A DNA stretch of 24,686 nt from a virus: positions 1-24,686 of IMG/VR virus record IMGVR_UViG_3300009332_000436; one strand, written 5' to 3'. The translations under genes and the position numbers were made by a program. Shown here one piece after another: positions 6,629 to 13,477 of the stretch. The notes under the pieces were generated by a model. That model worked only from the letters and a program-made list of their open reading frames with translations. It searched no databases and was not told where the DNA came from. The stretch's first letter is position 1; every line of letters starts with the position of its first letter.

Positions 6629-7180
6629 TTATTGTAGGTTAAATGTTTTAATAAAAGTTTTTACAGATTCACGTAAAGCATTAATACTGAATGAATTATC
6701 TAAATGATAATCTACTTTATCTAAAAATCTAAGCCTCTCTGTTTCCGTAGTAGTAGTATCTGCGAAGGTTGGTCTCCAGCCTCGCTGAATAAGGCTGCCA
6801 TCATCTGCAGAAACTTCTACTAATATAAAATTTTCACTATTCTCTTTAAAATAAGCTACTTCATTTTTAAAACGTATATCAGGAATTACTATCGTATCTT
6901 TTTTATTTTCTTCGTGTAACGCTTTGCACCACCAGTCAATATTATCGTAACGACGGATAGCTCCCAATGTAATTAAACCAATTCTATGTTTTTCTTTTTC
7001 AGCACCTTGCTCATATAAAACATCGGTGCTGATTTTCATCATATCTGCATACTGTGTTTTTATCGGATCTGCTAAAGATACACTAGTGGCCTTCATTTCA
7101 TCACTAACTAAAGCAGCCACGGTATCTTTTCCGCTAAGGCGCGGACCACAAATACCTATAACATTTTTCATTTTTTTCAT
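6629..7180 (-). CDS. Deoxynucleoside monophosphate kinase-like P-loop kinase
   Basis: 183 residues. GICGPRLSGKDT (about 9-20) is a P-loop of the kind used by phage dNMP kinases (T4 gp1 family) and adenylate-kinase-like enzymes. VIPDIRFKNEV provides the second conserved Asp-x-Arg segment, and an Arg-rich lid-like stretch with TTTETERLRF follows. The expected role is to convert dNMPs from host DNA breakdown or synthesis to dNDPs with ATP, feeding the phage dNTP pool alongside the B12-dependent reductase. The start ATG 7180 overlaps the preceding stop as TAATG and has AAGGAGA about 10 nt upstream. A second ATG three codons later is possible. The base specificity cannot be read from the sequence. 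Confidence 0.8.
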   Translation of the reverse strand: MKKMKNVIGICGPRLSGKDTVAALVSDEMKATSVSLADPIKTQYADMMKISTDVLYEQGAEKEKHRIGLITLGAIRRYDNIDWWCKALHEENKKDTIVIPDIRFKNEVAYFKENSENFILVEVSADDGSLIQRGWRPTFADTTTTETERLRFLDKVDYHLDNSFSINALRESVKTFIKTFNLQ

Positions 7181-7470
7181 TAATGTATTTCTCCTTCTTT
7201 AGGTAAGGCAACAATCGTGTTTATTAAAGACAAATCCTCTTTATCAACATCCTCAAAGCTCACAACAGTATATCCAAGTTCTTCAAAAAATACTGTGTAA
7301 TCTTCTTCCGTTAAATTATCTAAAGTTTTTTCTGTATTTATTTCATCAGGAATTTCTAAACCACCTGTTATAAAAAATGCATTTATAATCTTAGACCATT
7401 CCTCTTTCTTAAAGAAATCGAAATGCATTTTATTTTCTTCTTGATGAAATACCCTCATAATTCTAGTCAT
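7180..7470 (-). CDS. Hypothetical acidic protein
   Basis: 96 residues when started at ATG 7470. This start gives an 8-nt overlap (ATGACTAG) with the preceding membrane protein gene, the same junction as at 4156-4163 and 60-67. An in-frame TTG at 7482 is less likely, and a third choice is the ATG beginning MHFDFF. The protein is acidic, with segments FFKKEEWSKIINAFFITGGLEIP and LTEEDYTVFFEELGYTVVSFEDVDKEDLSLI that look like alternating helices and strands. No enzyme motif or known family is visible. It sits among small genes before the dNMP kinase and shares the TAATG junction with it. Confidence 0.65.
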   Translation of the reverse strand: MTRIMRVFHQEENKMHFDFFKKEEWSKIINAFFITGGLEIPDEINTEKTLDNLTEEDYTVFFEELGYTVVSFEDVDKEDLSLINTIVALPKEGEIH

Positions 7471-7753
7471 TGTTTTTACCAAATAATAAATCTTTAATAG
7501 TTAAGTAATTAATAGTTTGTCGTCTCCAATAAAGGTATGTCGTAAAGATTAAACAAACCGTTGCGGCGTTAATCATTGTAGCTAAACCTACTACAGGGAG
7601 AGCCACATAAGCCAAAAATGTACCAACAATATCAGTAAAAACATAATGACCTAATAACAGTCGTTTTAATGTATAACTACTTTTTTCAATTAATAAAATA
7701 AAAGCAGCCGCAGTTAAACTACCTGCGATCAAGCCGCCTAATAAAGCTTCCAT
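7463..7753 (-). CDS. Small multi-pass membrane protein
   Basis: 96 residues with three hydrophobic stretches: about 3-22 (ALLGGLIAGSLTAAAFILLI), 38-60 (VFTDIVGTFLAYVALPVVGLATM) and 62-75 (AATVCLIFTTYLYW). A basic C-terminal part follows (WRRQTINYLTIKDLLFGK). GGAGA precedes the ATG, and the start overlaps the previous stop as TAATG. I cannot assign a family. The first two segments with small residues could suit a holin-like or pore protein, but it is far from the lysis cassette and on the other strand. A role at the host membrane during early infection is equally possible. Confidence 0.7.
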   Translation of the reverse strand: MEALLGGLIAGSLTAAAFILLIEKSSYTLKRLLLGHYVFTDIVGTFLAYVALPVVGLATMINAATVCLIFTTYLYWRRQTINYLTIKDLLFGKNND

Positions 7754-8139
7754 TAGTTTTTTCTCCTTATCAATTCTCTTGCAATTCTATTAGCAGGTGA
7801 CTCAGTCGTTTCTGAAAATAAAGTAAAATTCTCATCCACTTTAAGTAGTTGTCCATAAATATAATTCAAATGTTCCTTAGTAAAGGTACCTGCCAAAGAA
7901 ATACGAGTTTCTTTGGTTAGTGTATCAAAAGATAAAGCATCTAAAGTAGGTATATGATACCAATCACAAAATGCCTTTTCTTTCTCAGATTCGTCTCCTA
8001 AAATTACAACATCTGACCGTAATAAACAATACTTAATATTAGTTTCGTTACAATAGGAATTAGTATAAATAACCTTAGTATTTTTTTCTTGTTTAATTAA
8101 TTCATTCGGTCCTGTAAAAATAATACTATGAACGGTCAT
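7753..8139 (-). CDS. Hypothetical protein, possibly nucleoside-deoxyribosyltransferase fold
   Basis: 128 residues. The N-terminal half looks like an alternating strand/helix fold: SIIFTGP, KVIYTNSY, IKYCLLRSDVVILGDESEKEKAFCDWYHIPTLDAL. The run 'hhhcDvVIhGd...Ek..a..h.IP' is reminiscent of DUF4406 and other nucleoside 2-deoxyribosyltransferase-like proteins, such as the gene at 4156-4497, but the usual S-x-G-A-x-x-E motif is not clear. The C-terminal part (LNYIYGQLLK...ANRIARELIRRKN) is helical and basic. The start ATG has GTGAGAA upstream and overlaps the preceding gene by 14 nt. Treat the fold as a weak guess and the gene itself as likely. Confidence 0.6.
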   Translation of the reverse strand: MTVHSIIFTGPNELIKQEKNTKVIYTNSYCNETNIKYCLLRSDVVILGDESEKEKAFCDWYHIPTLDALSFDTLTKETRISLAGTFTKEHLNYIYGQLLKVDENFTLFSETTESPANRIARELIRRKN

Positions 8140-8308
8140 AAGAAATTCTCACTTGTTCTATCTTGTAATCATTAGTTACCTCGCTATCTAACATTTTTAC
8201 TCTAACTTTATCTTGCGGTAAACGAGCAACTATAATTCCCCTGCGAACACGATCTACAGAATAAGTACTAAGAACCTCTACTAAAGTTCCTACTCTAAAA
8301 CTATTCAT
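8126..8308 (-). CDS. Small SH3/KOW-like beta-barrel protein
   Basis: 60 residues from ATG 8308 (MNSFRVGTLVEVLS). Upstream ATGs at 8317 and 8326 are also in frame. I prefer 8308 because it overlaps the previous stop by 8 nt as ATGAATAG, the junction type used repeatedly here. The pattern 'VGTLVEVLS...RRGIIVARLPQDKVRVKMLDSEV...YKIEQVRI' is that of a small SH3- or KOW-like barrel: five short strands with a Gly turn, often found in nucleic-acid-binding or phage accessory proteins. No catalytic residues are visible. Its 3' end overlaps the following gene by 14 nt, and the ribosome binding site of that gene lies inside it. Confidence 0.65.
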   Translation of the reverse strand: MNSFRVGTLVEVLSTYSVDRVRRGIIVARLPQDKVRVKMLDSEVTNDYKIEQVRISYDRS

Positions 8309-8594
8309 TTTCTTCATATTCTTCATTATCTATGAAATCCACAATATCCGATACACTATAAACGTTACTTATCATTTCTGGATTTCCTCCTTGTCTAACT
8401 ACTTCTTGATTAATTTCTTCATCTATTTTTTGTAATGCTTCTTCTAATTCAACAGAATTACTTTTCAATAAAGAAGCCACTTGTCTAAATCCGTGGTTAT
8501 ATGCTCTTGTAGCTATAAAAGCAATTCCCAAAACTGGATTATGTTTTTTCAATACATCCCGTATTATTTGCCATACGTCTGTTCCTTTTATCAT
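8301..8594 (-). CDS. Hypothetical helical protein
   Basis: 97 residues, not recognised. The N-terminal half is mixed (VWQIIRDVLKKHNPVLGIAFIATRAYNHGFRQVASLLKS) with one moderately hydrophobic stretch at about 19-30. The rest is acidic and helical (VELEEALQKIDEEINQEV; SDIVDFIDNEEYEENE). AAAGGAAA precedes the ATG, and the start overlaps the preceding stop by 4 nt (ATGA). The acidic tail could mimic nucleic acid or bind a partner, but nothing in the sequence shows it. It belongs to the row of short genes between the clamp loader and the dNMP kinase. Confidence 0.65.
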   Translation of the reverse strand: MIKGTDVWQIIRDVLKKHNPVLGIAFIATRAYNHGFRQVASLLKSNSVELEEALQKIDEEINQEVVRQGGNPEMISNVYSVSDIVDFIDNEEYEENE

Positions 8595-9271
8595 ATTAAT
8601 TTTCCTTTATAGCCTGCCCAACTCATAGGACAGTTATCACATGTATCACAAACCTCTGAGGGTTTTACATAAAAAACCTCCTCATCAATTAGTTTAGCAA
8701 CGATTTCATACCTTCCTTCCGTATTATAAAGTACAGAATATTCTGTACCTAACATCGGAAAATAGTAAGTTAATTGCATTGGTTTATTACTACTAATCAA
8801 TTCATAACCTCTGGCATTCCATTGTGCACGCTCAACTAATTTAGCAAAATTTGACAGAGTAGGCATTAAAGAATCATACCTAAACCAAATTAGCTGAACG
8901 TGACTTTTGTTATTCTTGAGCCGCGCTATATCTATATCGATATGCATATGTTCAATTTCTCCAGAGAAATCTTTTAATATTATTTCATCTTCACGATGTT
9001 TTAGTTTCCATATTCCTATATTAATTAATGCTTGGTGTACTTGCTTTGTTACCTTATCCGCACTTACCCCGCGCTTAATTCGCATTATATCTAAGTGTTT
9101 TGTTACATCTCTAATTAAATCGCTTTGCTCATTATCAAATACATTTAGCACATGCTTATGAATATGATCACGAACTACTTGTGCACTTTCCTGTTCAGGG
9201 AATATTTCCAAGTCAACTTTTTGTAAAGGACAAGCATGAGTGTACCAATAAGCCTGAGTAAAAGAAGCCAT
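8591..9271 (-). CDS. Cas4/RecB-nuclease-like protein with four cysteines, catalytic site unclear
   Basis: 226 residues. The N-terminus reads SFTQAYWYTHACPLQ, like the 'S.s.l..y..CP' start of Cas4-type PD-(D/E)XK nucleases. The C-terminus has VCDTCDNCPMSWAG, so Cys14 plus three C-terminal cysteines could hold an iron-sulfur cluster as in Cas4/AddB. Between them, HIDIDIARL may be the Asp-containing motif and AQWNARGY the Q-x-x-x-Y helix. The expected (D/E)-x-K is not clear: the corresponding strand reads VQLIWFRYD. The protein may be a nuclease with a changed active site or a non-catalytic DNA-binding relative. It follows the clamp loader gene directly (TAATG) and so belongs to the replication unit. 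The family call is by eye and moderate at best. Confidence 0.45.
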   Translation of the reverse strand: MASFTQAYWYTHACPLQKVDLEIFPEQESAQVVRDHIHKHVLNVFDNEQSDLIRDVTKHLDIMRIKRGVSADKVTKQVHQALINIGIWKLKHREDEIILKDFSGEIEHMHIDIDIARLKNNKSHVQLIWFRYDSLMPTLSNFAKLVERAQWNARGYELISSNKPMQLTYYFPMLGTEYSVLYNTEGRYEIVAKLIDEEVFYVKPSEVCDTCDNCPMSWAGYKGKLI

Positions 9272-10458
9272 TATTTTGCTTGAAGAGCAGTATAAGTAGC
9301 TAATGAAATAGCAGAAAATCTATCTTGATAAATACTATTTCCTAAAGTATCATTAAATACACGGGCCATCTTTAAATAAGTATGTCCATTTTTATAACCT
9401 TTAGCCAAATAAGCAATACCCTTTTGAGTTAATTGTTTAACAACTTGTGTAGCAATTGTTTCAAAGTTAGCACTACGTTTAAAATACGAATCAGCCAAAA
9501 ATTTATAACAATAATCTGAATTACCCTTAACCAGGGCCTCAACAAACTTATCAATAACTTCAACTTTTTGAGCATTATTAAGAAGTAAACCGGTATCATC
9601 CAAACTAATTATACCATCTGTATTGGTAGATTGTTCTAATACCCCTTGTAAAAGAGCAATTGCCCTTCGTAATGATAAATCACTAGCATCTATAATCTCT
9701 GAAAGAACTTCTCGATTAACTCTCGGTCTATTTAATTGTTCATGTTCATTTTTATTAATATCTACAAGAATATTAAAAAGATCCTGAGGAGTCCATGCAT
9801 TTAATTTAATACTAAGTATTCTACTTTGCCATGCTTTATTAGTAAACAAAGTAGCATGCTCAGATGAAGTTAACATTATATGTACGCGCGCCTTTCGCAC
9901 ATCGTTAAGAACGTTCTCCACTGGTAACAACAGATTCTCTATTGATTTCTTAGTAAGATTATGTGCTTCCTCTAAACAGATAACTCGAGTTCCCCCTCGT
10001 CTTCCAATTATTGAAGTACCACTTTTAATCTCATTTTCTACCATTGAAATAATATCATCATTCTTCATCTGAGCAGTATTTTTAACAACATAATAAGGAT
10101 CTGTACCATCAAAGCTTTTTGATACAATAGACTTACATCTTGGACATTCTAAACATGCTTCTGTTTTATTACCTTCTTCATCTTCCTGCAAGTTTTGACA
10201 ATTTAAAGCAAGAGCAAGAATCAAAGCTAATGTAGTTTTTCCTGTACCCGAATCACCCGTAAAAGCAAGACCAGGATGCGAAAGTTTGCCATTATTAACT
10301 GCTAATTCTCTTTTTAATCCATCCCCTGCAACCTTAGCAGAACCATAAAGCTCACTAAAGCGCAACGGGCGATAAGCAGAATAAAGACTTGCACCTTCGC
10401 TTGGTCCTCTACGAACTAGACGTGCTTCACTTGTTCTTTTCATATCAGAAATATCCAT
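9271..10458 (-). CDS. DnaX-like clamp loader ATPase
   Basis: 395 residues. After SLYSAYRPLRFSELYGS (the usual DnaX start 'YRP..F.e..G') comes Walker A GDSGTGKT (68-75). A four-cysteine zinc module has Cys87, Cys102, Cys105 and Cys108. Walker B is ICLEEAHN (160-167), with Glu instead of the first Asp of DEAH, then the sensor TSSE. The C-terminal part is helical like the collar domain. The role is to load a sliding clamp onto primed DNA with ATP. No other clamp-loader subunit or clamp is recognised in this window, so it may work as a homo-oligomer or with host partners. A perfect AGGAGG stands 6 nt before the ATG. RecD2 ends 8 bases before the start codon, so the two are co-transcribed. Confidence 0.9.
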   Translation of the reverse strand: MDISDMKRTSEARLVRRGPSEGASLYSAYRPLRFSELYGSAKVAGDGLKRELAVNNGKLSHPGLAFTGDSGTGKTTLALILALALNCQNLQEDEEGNKTEACLECPRCKSIVSKSFDGTDPYYVVKNTAQMKNDDIISMVENEIKSGTSIIGRRGGTRVICLEEAHNLTKKSIENLLLPVENVLNDVRKARVHIMLTSSEHATLFTNKAWQSRILSIKLNAWTPQDLFNILVDINKNEHEQLNRPRVNREVLSEIIDASDLSLRRAIALLQGVLEQSTNTDGIISLDDTGLLLNNAQKVEVIDKFVEALVKGNSDYCYKFLADSYFKRSANFETIATQVVKQLTQKGIAYLAKGYKNGHTYLKMARVFNDTLGNSIYQDRFSAISLATYTALQAK

Positions 10459-10466
10459 ATTTCCTC

Positions 10467-12668
10467 CTATATTAATTTGTTTAAACGCCTATACCAGGCT
10501 TCTAATTTATCTGTTAAATCCGTATACCGTGTCTCGGTACCCGATGTTTTAATTGCTTTAATTATTTCCCTATCTTTGGCAACCAAAACACAAACCTTTT
10601 TAGCCCTAGTAATGCCAGTATACAATAAATTCCTAGTAAGCATACTGCGTGCTATATAATTATCAGGTAATACTACTATAACTGCTTCAGCCTCAGATCC
10701 CTGAACTTTATGAATTGTCGAAGACCAGGCGTGAACCAAATTTTTCCACTCAGTAAATTCATATTCTACAACATCTCCATAAAATTCAACATGTATATAT
10801 CCTGGAGAATTTCTACCAGAGGCCTCATAATCAATTATTCGACCCACGTCTCCATTAAAAACATCTTTAACATAGTCATTACGCATTTGCATAACTTTAT
10901 CCCCAACTCTAAAGGGACAATCTTTTATAGGAATTTGTTCCCCTGAAGGATTAACTACATTTTGAACATCTTCATTAAGAGTTGAACAATTAAGAGTACC
11001 TATTTTCTTACGCATAGGCGTTATCAATAAAATATCTTCAATATTTATTCCATACTTATTTGGAATATGTTTTTCCATAATATCCATAACATTCGTATTA
11101 GTAACATTAGAAGTAATATAAAAATCACTAGTACCCCATTCTGTTCCACTAATTAATGGATTTTTACCATCAGCAACCCTGCCGTCATTTACAATCATGG
11201 AATTTTTTACTAATAGGGCATTCGAATCTTGTCTAAAAATCTCGCGAAGCTGTACTGTATTAACCTTTCCAGAGCTAATCATGTCATCTAGAACATTTCC
11301 TGCAGATACACTCTGAAGTTGATCCTTATCCCCAACCAATACCAATGTGGTATTCTTTTTAAGAGCACTTAAAAGAGCTTGCATAAGCATTACATCAATC
11401 ATAGATACCTCATCAATGACAACCATGTCAGCATCTAACTTGTTTTCACGGTTATACATAAACCTAAAACCATCTTCCTTACCAAAGCCTAGCAAACGAT
11501 GAATAGTAGAAGCGTCTTTACCAGTTGCTTCCTGCATACGTTTTGCGGCCCTTCCAGTTGGCGCAGCCAATAATACCTTGTATTCTAAGTAATCAGATAC
11601 ATGTAATAAAGCTGCTAAAGCACTGGTTTTACCTGTTCCAGGAGAACCGGTTATAACGGTAATATTATCTAGAATTGATCTAACAATTGCGGCTTTTTGA
11701 TCACCAGTAAGGTTAAATCCTTGTTCATTCTCCCAAAGGGATACTTGTTCCAAAATTTCATTAGAAGAAATATCAGTAGCAGGTAATAAAGAACGTTCTA
11801 TTAAATCTTTTGCAATAGCAGTTTCAGCCATAGCGAATTTTAGAAGATGCACTCCTTTATCATCAACAATTACTTTATTTTTATTATTAGAAGATCTACT
11901 AAGGGTTCTTAAAGCTACCTCAAATAAATTAGAGTGATCTACTTCTTCTACAAACTTAATTTTATTTTTAAATTCATCAAATAATTGGTCCTTAGGTAAA
12001 TAAGTATTTCCTTTAGCATTTTCTTCTAAAAGATATACCAAAGATTCCTCTACACGTCTTGGGTGAACATCATCCATGCCTAAAAGTTTAGCAAAGTAAT
12101 CAGCTCTCCTAAAGCCTACCCCCGGTACTGCCATTAATTCAAATGGATTACCTTCTATTTTAGCTAATTTATCATCATTAAATTCAACTATAATTTTTCT
12201 AATCATAGCCCTTGAAAACCCAGAAGCAGCCAAGAACGAAACAATACGTTCTTTGCCATAAAACTGGTGCCATTGCTCATATATTGTATGAGCCAGCTTT
12301 GGACCAATTCCAGGGACCTCCAATATTCTAGGATCTTCTTCCTTGATAATATCTACAACATCAGTTCCAAAATGTCGAACCATCCAATCTGCCCTGGAAG
12401 GCCCAATACCCTTTATAAGCCCTGACCCCAGTAAAGCAGCAACACCCTCTTCAGTATTTGGAATATTGCGTTTATAGTTTTTTACTTTGAAACGCATACC
12501 ATAATCAGACTGTTCAAAATGCCCTTTTATTTCCAAATGCTCGCCAATAACTACATCCAAATTGCCTAAAATTGTATGTCTCTTATTACTATCATCCTCT
12601 GACATAGAAGCAATGCTAAAACCATCTTTTGAATAAATTATACTTTCTATTATTCCGGCAATTTCCAT
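10467..12668 (-). CDS. recD2: RecD2-type 5'-3' DNA helicase
   Basis: 733 residues, the usual RecD2 length. An N-terminal OB-like region (1-70) is followed by helix-hairpin-helix motifs (GLIKGIGP, EVPGIGPKL, AVPGVGFRRAD), then the helicase core. The core has Walker A GSPGTGKT (341-348), DEVSM (419-423), VGDKDQLQSV, the NGDVGRI loop, STIHKVQGSEAEAV and the final YTGITRAKK. RecD2 unwinds DNA 5' to 3' without RecBC and is common in bacteria and large phages, where it may act in replication or recombination. GGAGA lies 8 nt before the ATG, which overlaps the arginase-fold gene by 19 nt. Together with the UvrD homologue it gives the phage helicases of both polarities. Confidence 0.93.
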   Translation of the reverse strand: MEIAGIIESIIYSKDGFSIASMSEDDSNKRHTILGNLDVVIGEHLEIKGHFEQSDYGMRFKVKNYKRNIPNTEEGVAALLGSGLIKGIGPSRADWMVRHFGTDVVDIIKEEDPRILEVPGIGPKLAHTIYEQWHQFYGKERIVSFLAASGFSRAMIRKIIVEFNDDKLAKIEGNPFELMAVPGVGFRRADYFAKLLGMDDVHPRRVEESLVYLLEENAKGNTYLPKDQLFDEFKNKIKFVEEVDHSNLFEVALRTLSRSSNNKNKVIVDDKGVHLLKFAMAETAIAKDLIERSLLPATDISSNEILEQVSLWENEQGFNLTGDQKAAIVRSILDNITVITGSPGTGKTSALAALLHVSDYLEYKVLLAAPTGRAAKRMQEATGKDASTIHRLLGFGKEDGFRFMYNRENKLDADMVVIDEVSMIDVMLMQALLSALKKNTTLVLVGDKDQLQSVSAGNVLDDMISSGKVNTVQLREIFRQDSNALLVKNSMIVNDGRVADGKNPLISGTEWGTSDFYITSNVTNTNVMDIMEKHIPNKYGINIEDILLITPMRKKIGTLNCSTLNEDVQNVVNPSGEQIPIKDCPFRVGDKVMQMRNDYVKDVFNGDVGRIIDYEASGRNSPGYIHVEFYGDVVEYEFTEWKNLVHAWSSTIHKVQGSEAEAVIVVLPDNYIARSMLTRNLLYTGITRAKKVCVLVAKDREIIKAIKTSGTETRYTDLTDKLEAWYRRLNKLI

Positions 12669-13477
12669 TTGTTTTTCTCCAATTTATCTGAAAAGATATT
12701 TATTATTTCTTTATTTAATTTAGCATGGGTCCTTAGTACTCCGTCCCATTCTTCTTCTGGAAACCATTTTAAATTATTAGGATCACCACAAACATCAACT
12801 CCTATAATGTTATCACCAAAAGTATTTTTTATTTTAGTTAATAGTTTTAGAAAGGGCTCTTCTTCTAACCAACCAGAGCCCCAGTCTGTATGTACAACTT
12901 TATCAGATAAAACATCCTTATCAATACTAATATAAATATTAGTATTTTTTGGAATTGTTTTGATAATTTCTTCAAAGGGAGGTTGATTTACTTTCTTTGT
13001 CAAAGGAAACGTACTTAGGTTTTGTTCCTTTTCTAGTTTTGAAATTCTATGTAAGTATCTAGAAACGGTTTGCGAGAGACTTGCAGCCCCTATCGCCATT
13101 CCTCCTACACACTCCTCACGTTCCAAAACATTAGAAAACCAACCACCACAATGATATCTATTATACTTCCTAGTTCCTTCTGAGCCCACATCATAATGTT
13201 TATCTAAAAGAATAACATAGTAAGGTTCTTTGAATTTTTCTAGGAGGATGCCGGAGAGGTGATGGAAGTCACCGGACCCCAAAAAGGATAAAAGGAATCC
13301 ATCTTTGCGTTTTAACATGGAGGTTTTTATATGATGCAAAGATCTCCGGCATCTGATAGAATTTTGTATTAACTTTTCATAGGGACGATAATCGTAACGA
13401 ACAGCCTTAAACTGATCGCCCAAACCCTGGTGAATAGTTGTACCATCTGTATCAAAAAGATGGATTGAATTATTCAA
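12650..13477 (-). CDS. Arginase/agmatinase/deacetylase-fold metallohydrolase
   Basis: 275 residues. Binuclear manganese ligands of the arginase fold are readable: SGDFHH (His72 or His73, for the GGDHS site), LLDKHYD (Asp92, His94, Asp96), His109 in YHCGGW and SIDKD (Asp186, Asp188). The Asp96 to His109 spacing of 13 equals that of arginase (128 to 141). The fold serves ureohydrolases and, in relatives, histone/polyamine deacetylases; the substrate here is unknown. The start is unusual: TTG at 13477. It is supported because TTGAATAA gives the same 8-nt overlap with the RNR stop as other junctions here, and the next in-frame Met is at residue 54, after part of the fold. It lies between RNR and RecD2 in one operon, a place where ureohydrolases are not expected. 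Confidence 0.75.
   Translation of the reverse strand: MNNSIHLFDTDGTTIHQGLGDQFKAVRYDYRPYEKLIQNSIRCRRSLHHIKTSMLKRKDGFLLSFLGSGDFHHLSGILLEKFKEPYYVILLDKHYDVGSEGTRKYNRYHCGGWFSNVLEREECVGGMAIGAASLSQTVSRYLHRISKLEKEQNLSTFPLTKKVNQPPFEEIIKTIPKNTNIYISIDKDVLSDKVVHTDWGSGWLEEEPFLKLLTKIKNTFGDNIIGVDVCGDPNNLKWFPEEEWDGVLRTHAKLNKEIINIFSDKLEKNKWKLPE

Noticed and set aside
8907-9161. An 84-codon open frame on the + strand opposite the Cas4-like gene
   Set aside because: Ser/Ile/Cys-rich translation typical of antisense frames, on the strand opposite all neighbours, with no start signal.
10710-10946. A 78-codon open frame on the + strand inside recD2
   Set aside because: Antisense to conserved helicase motifs and without a ribosome binding site.
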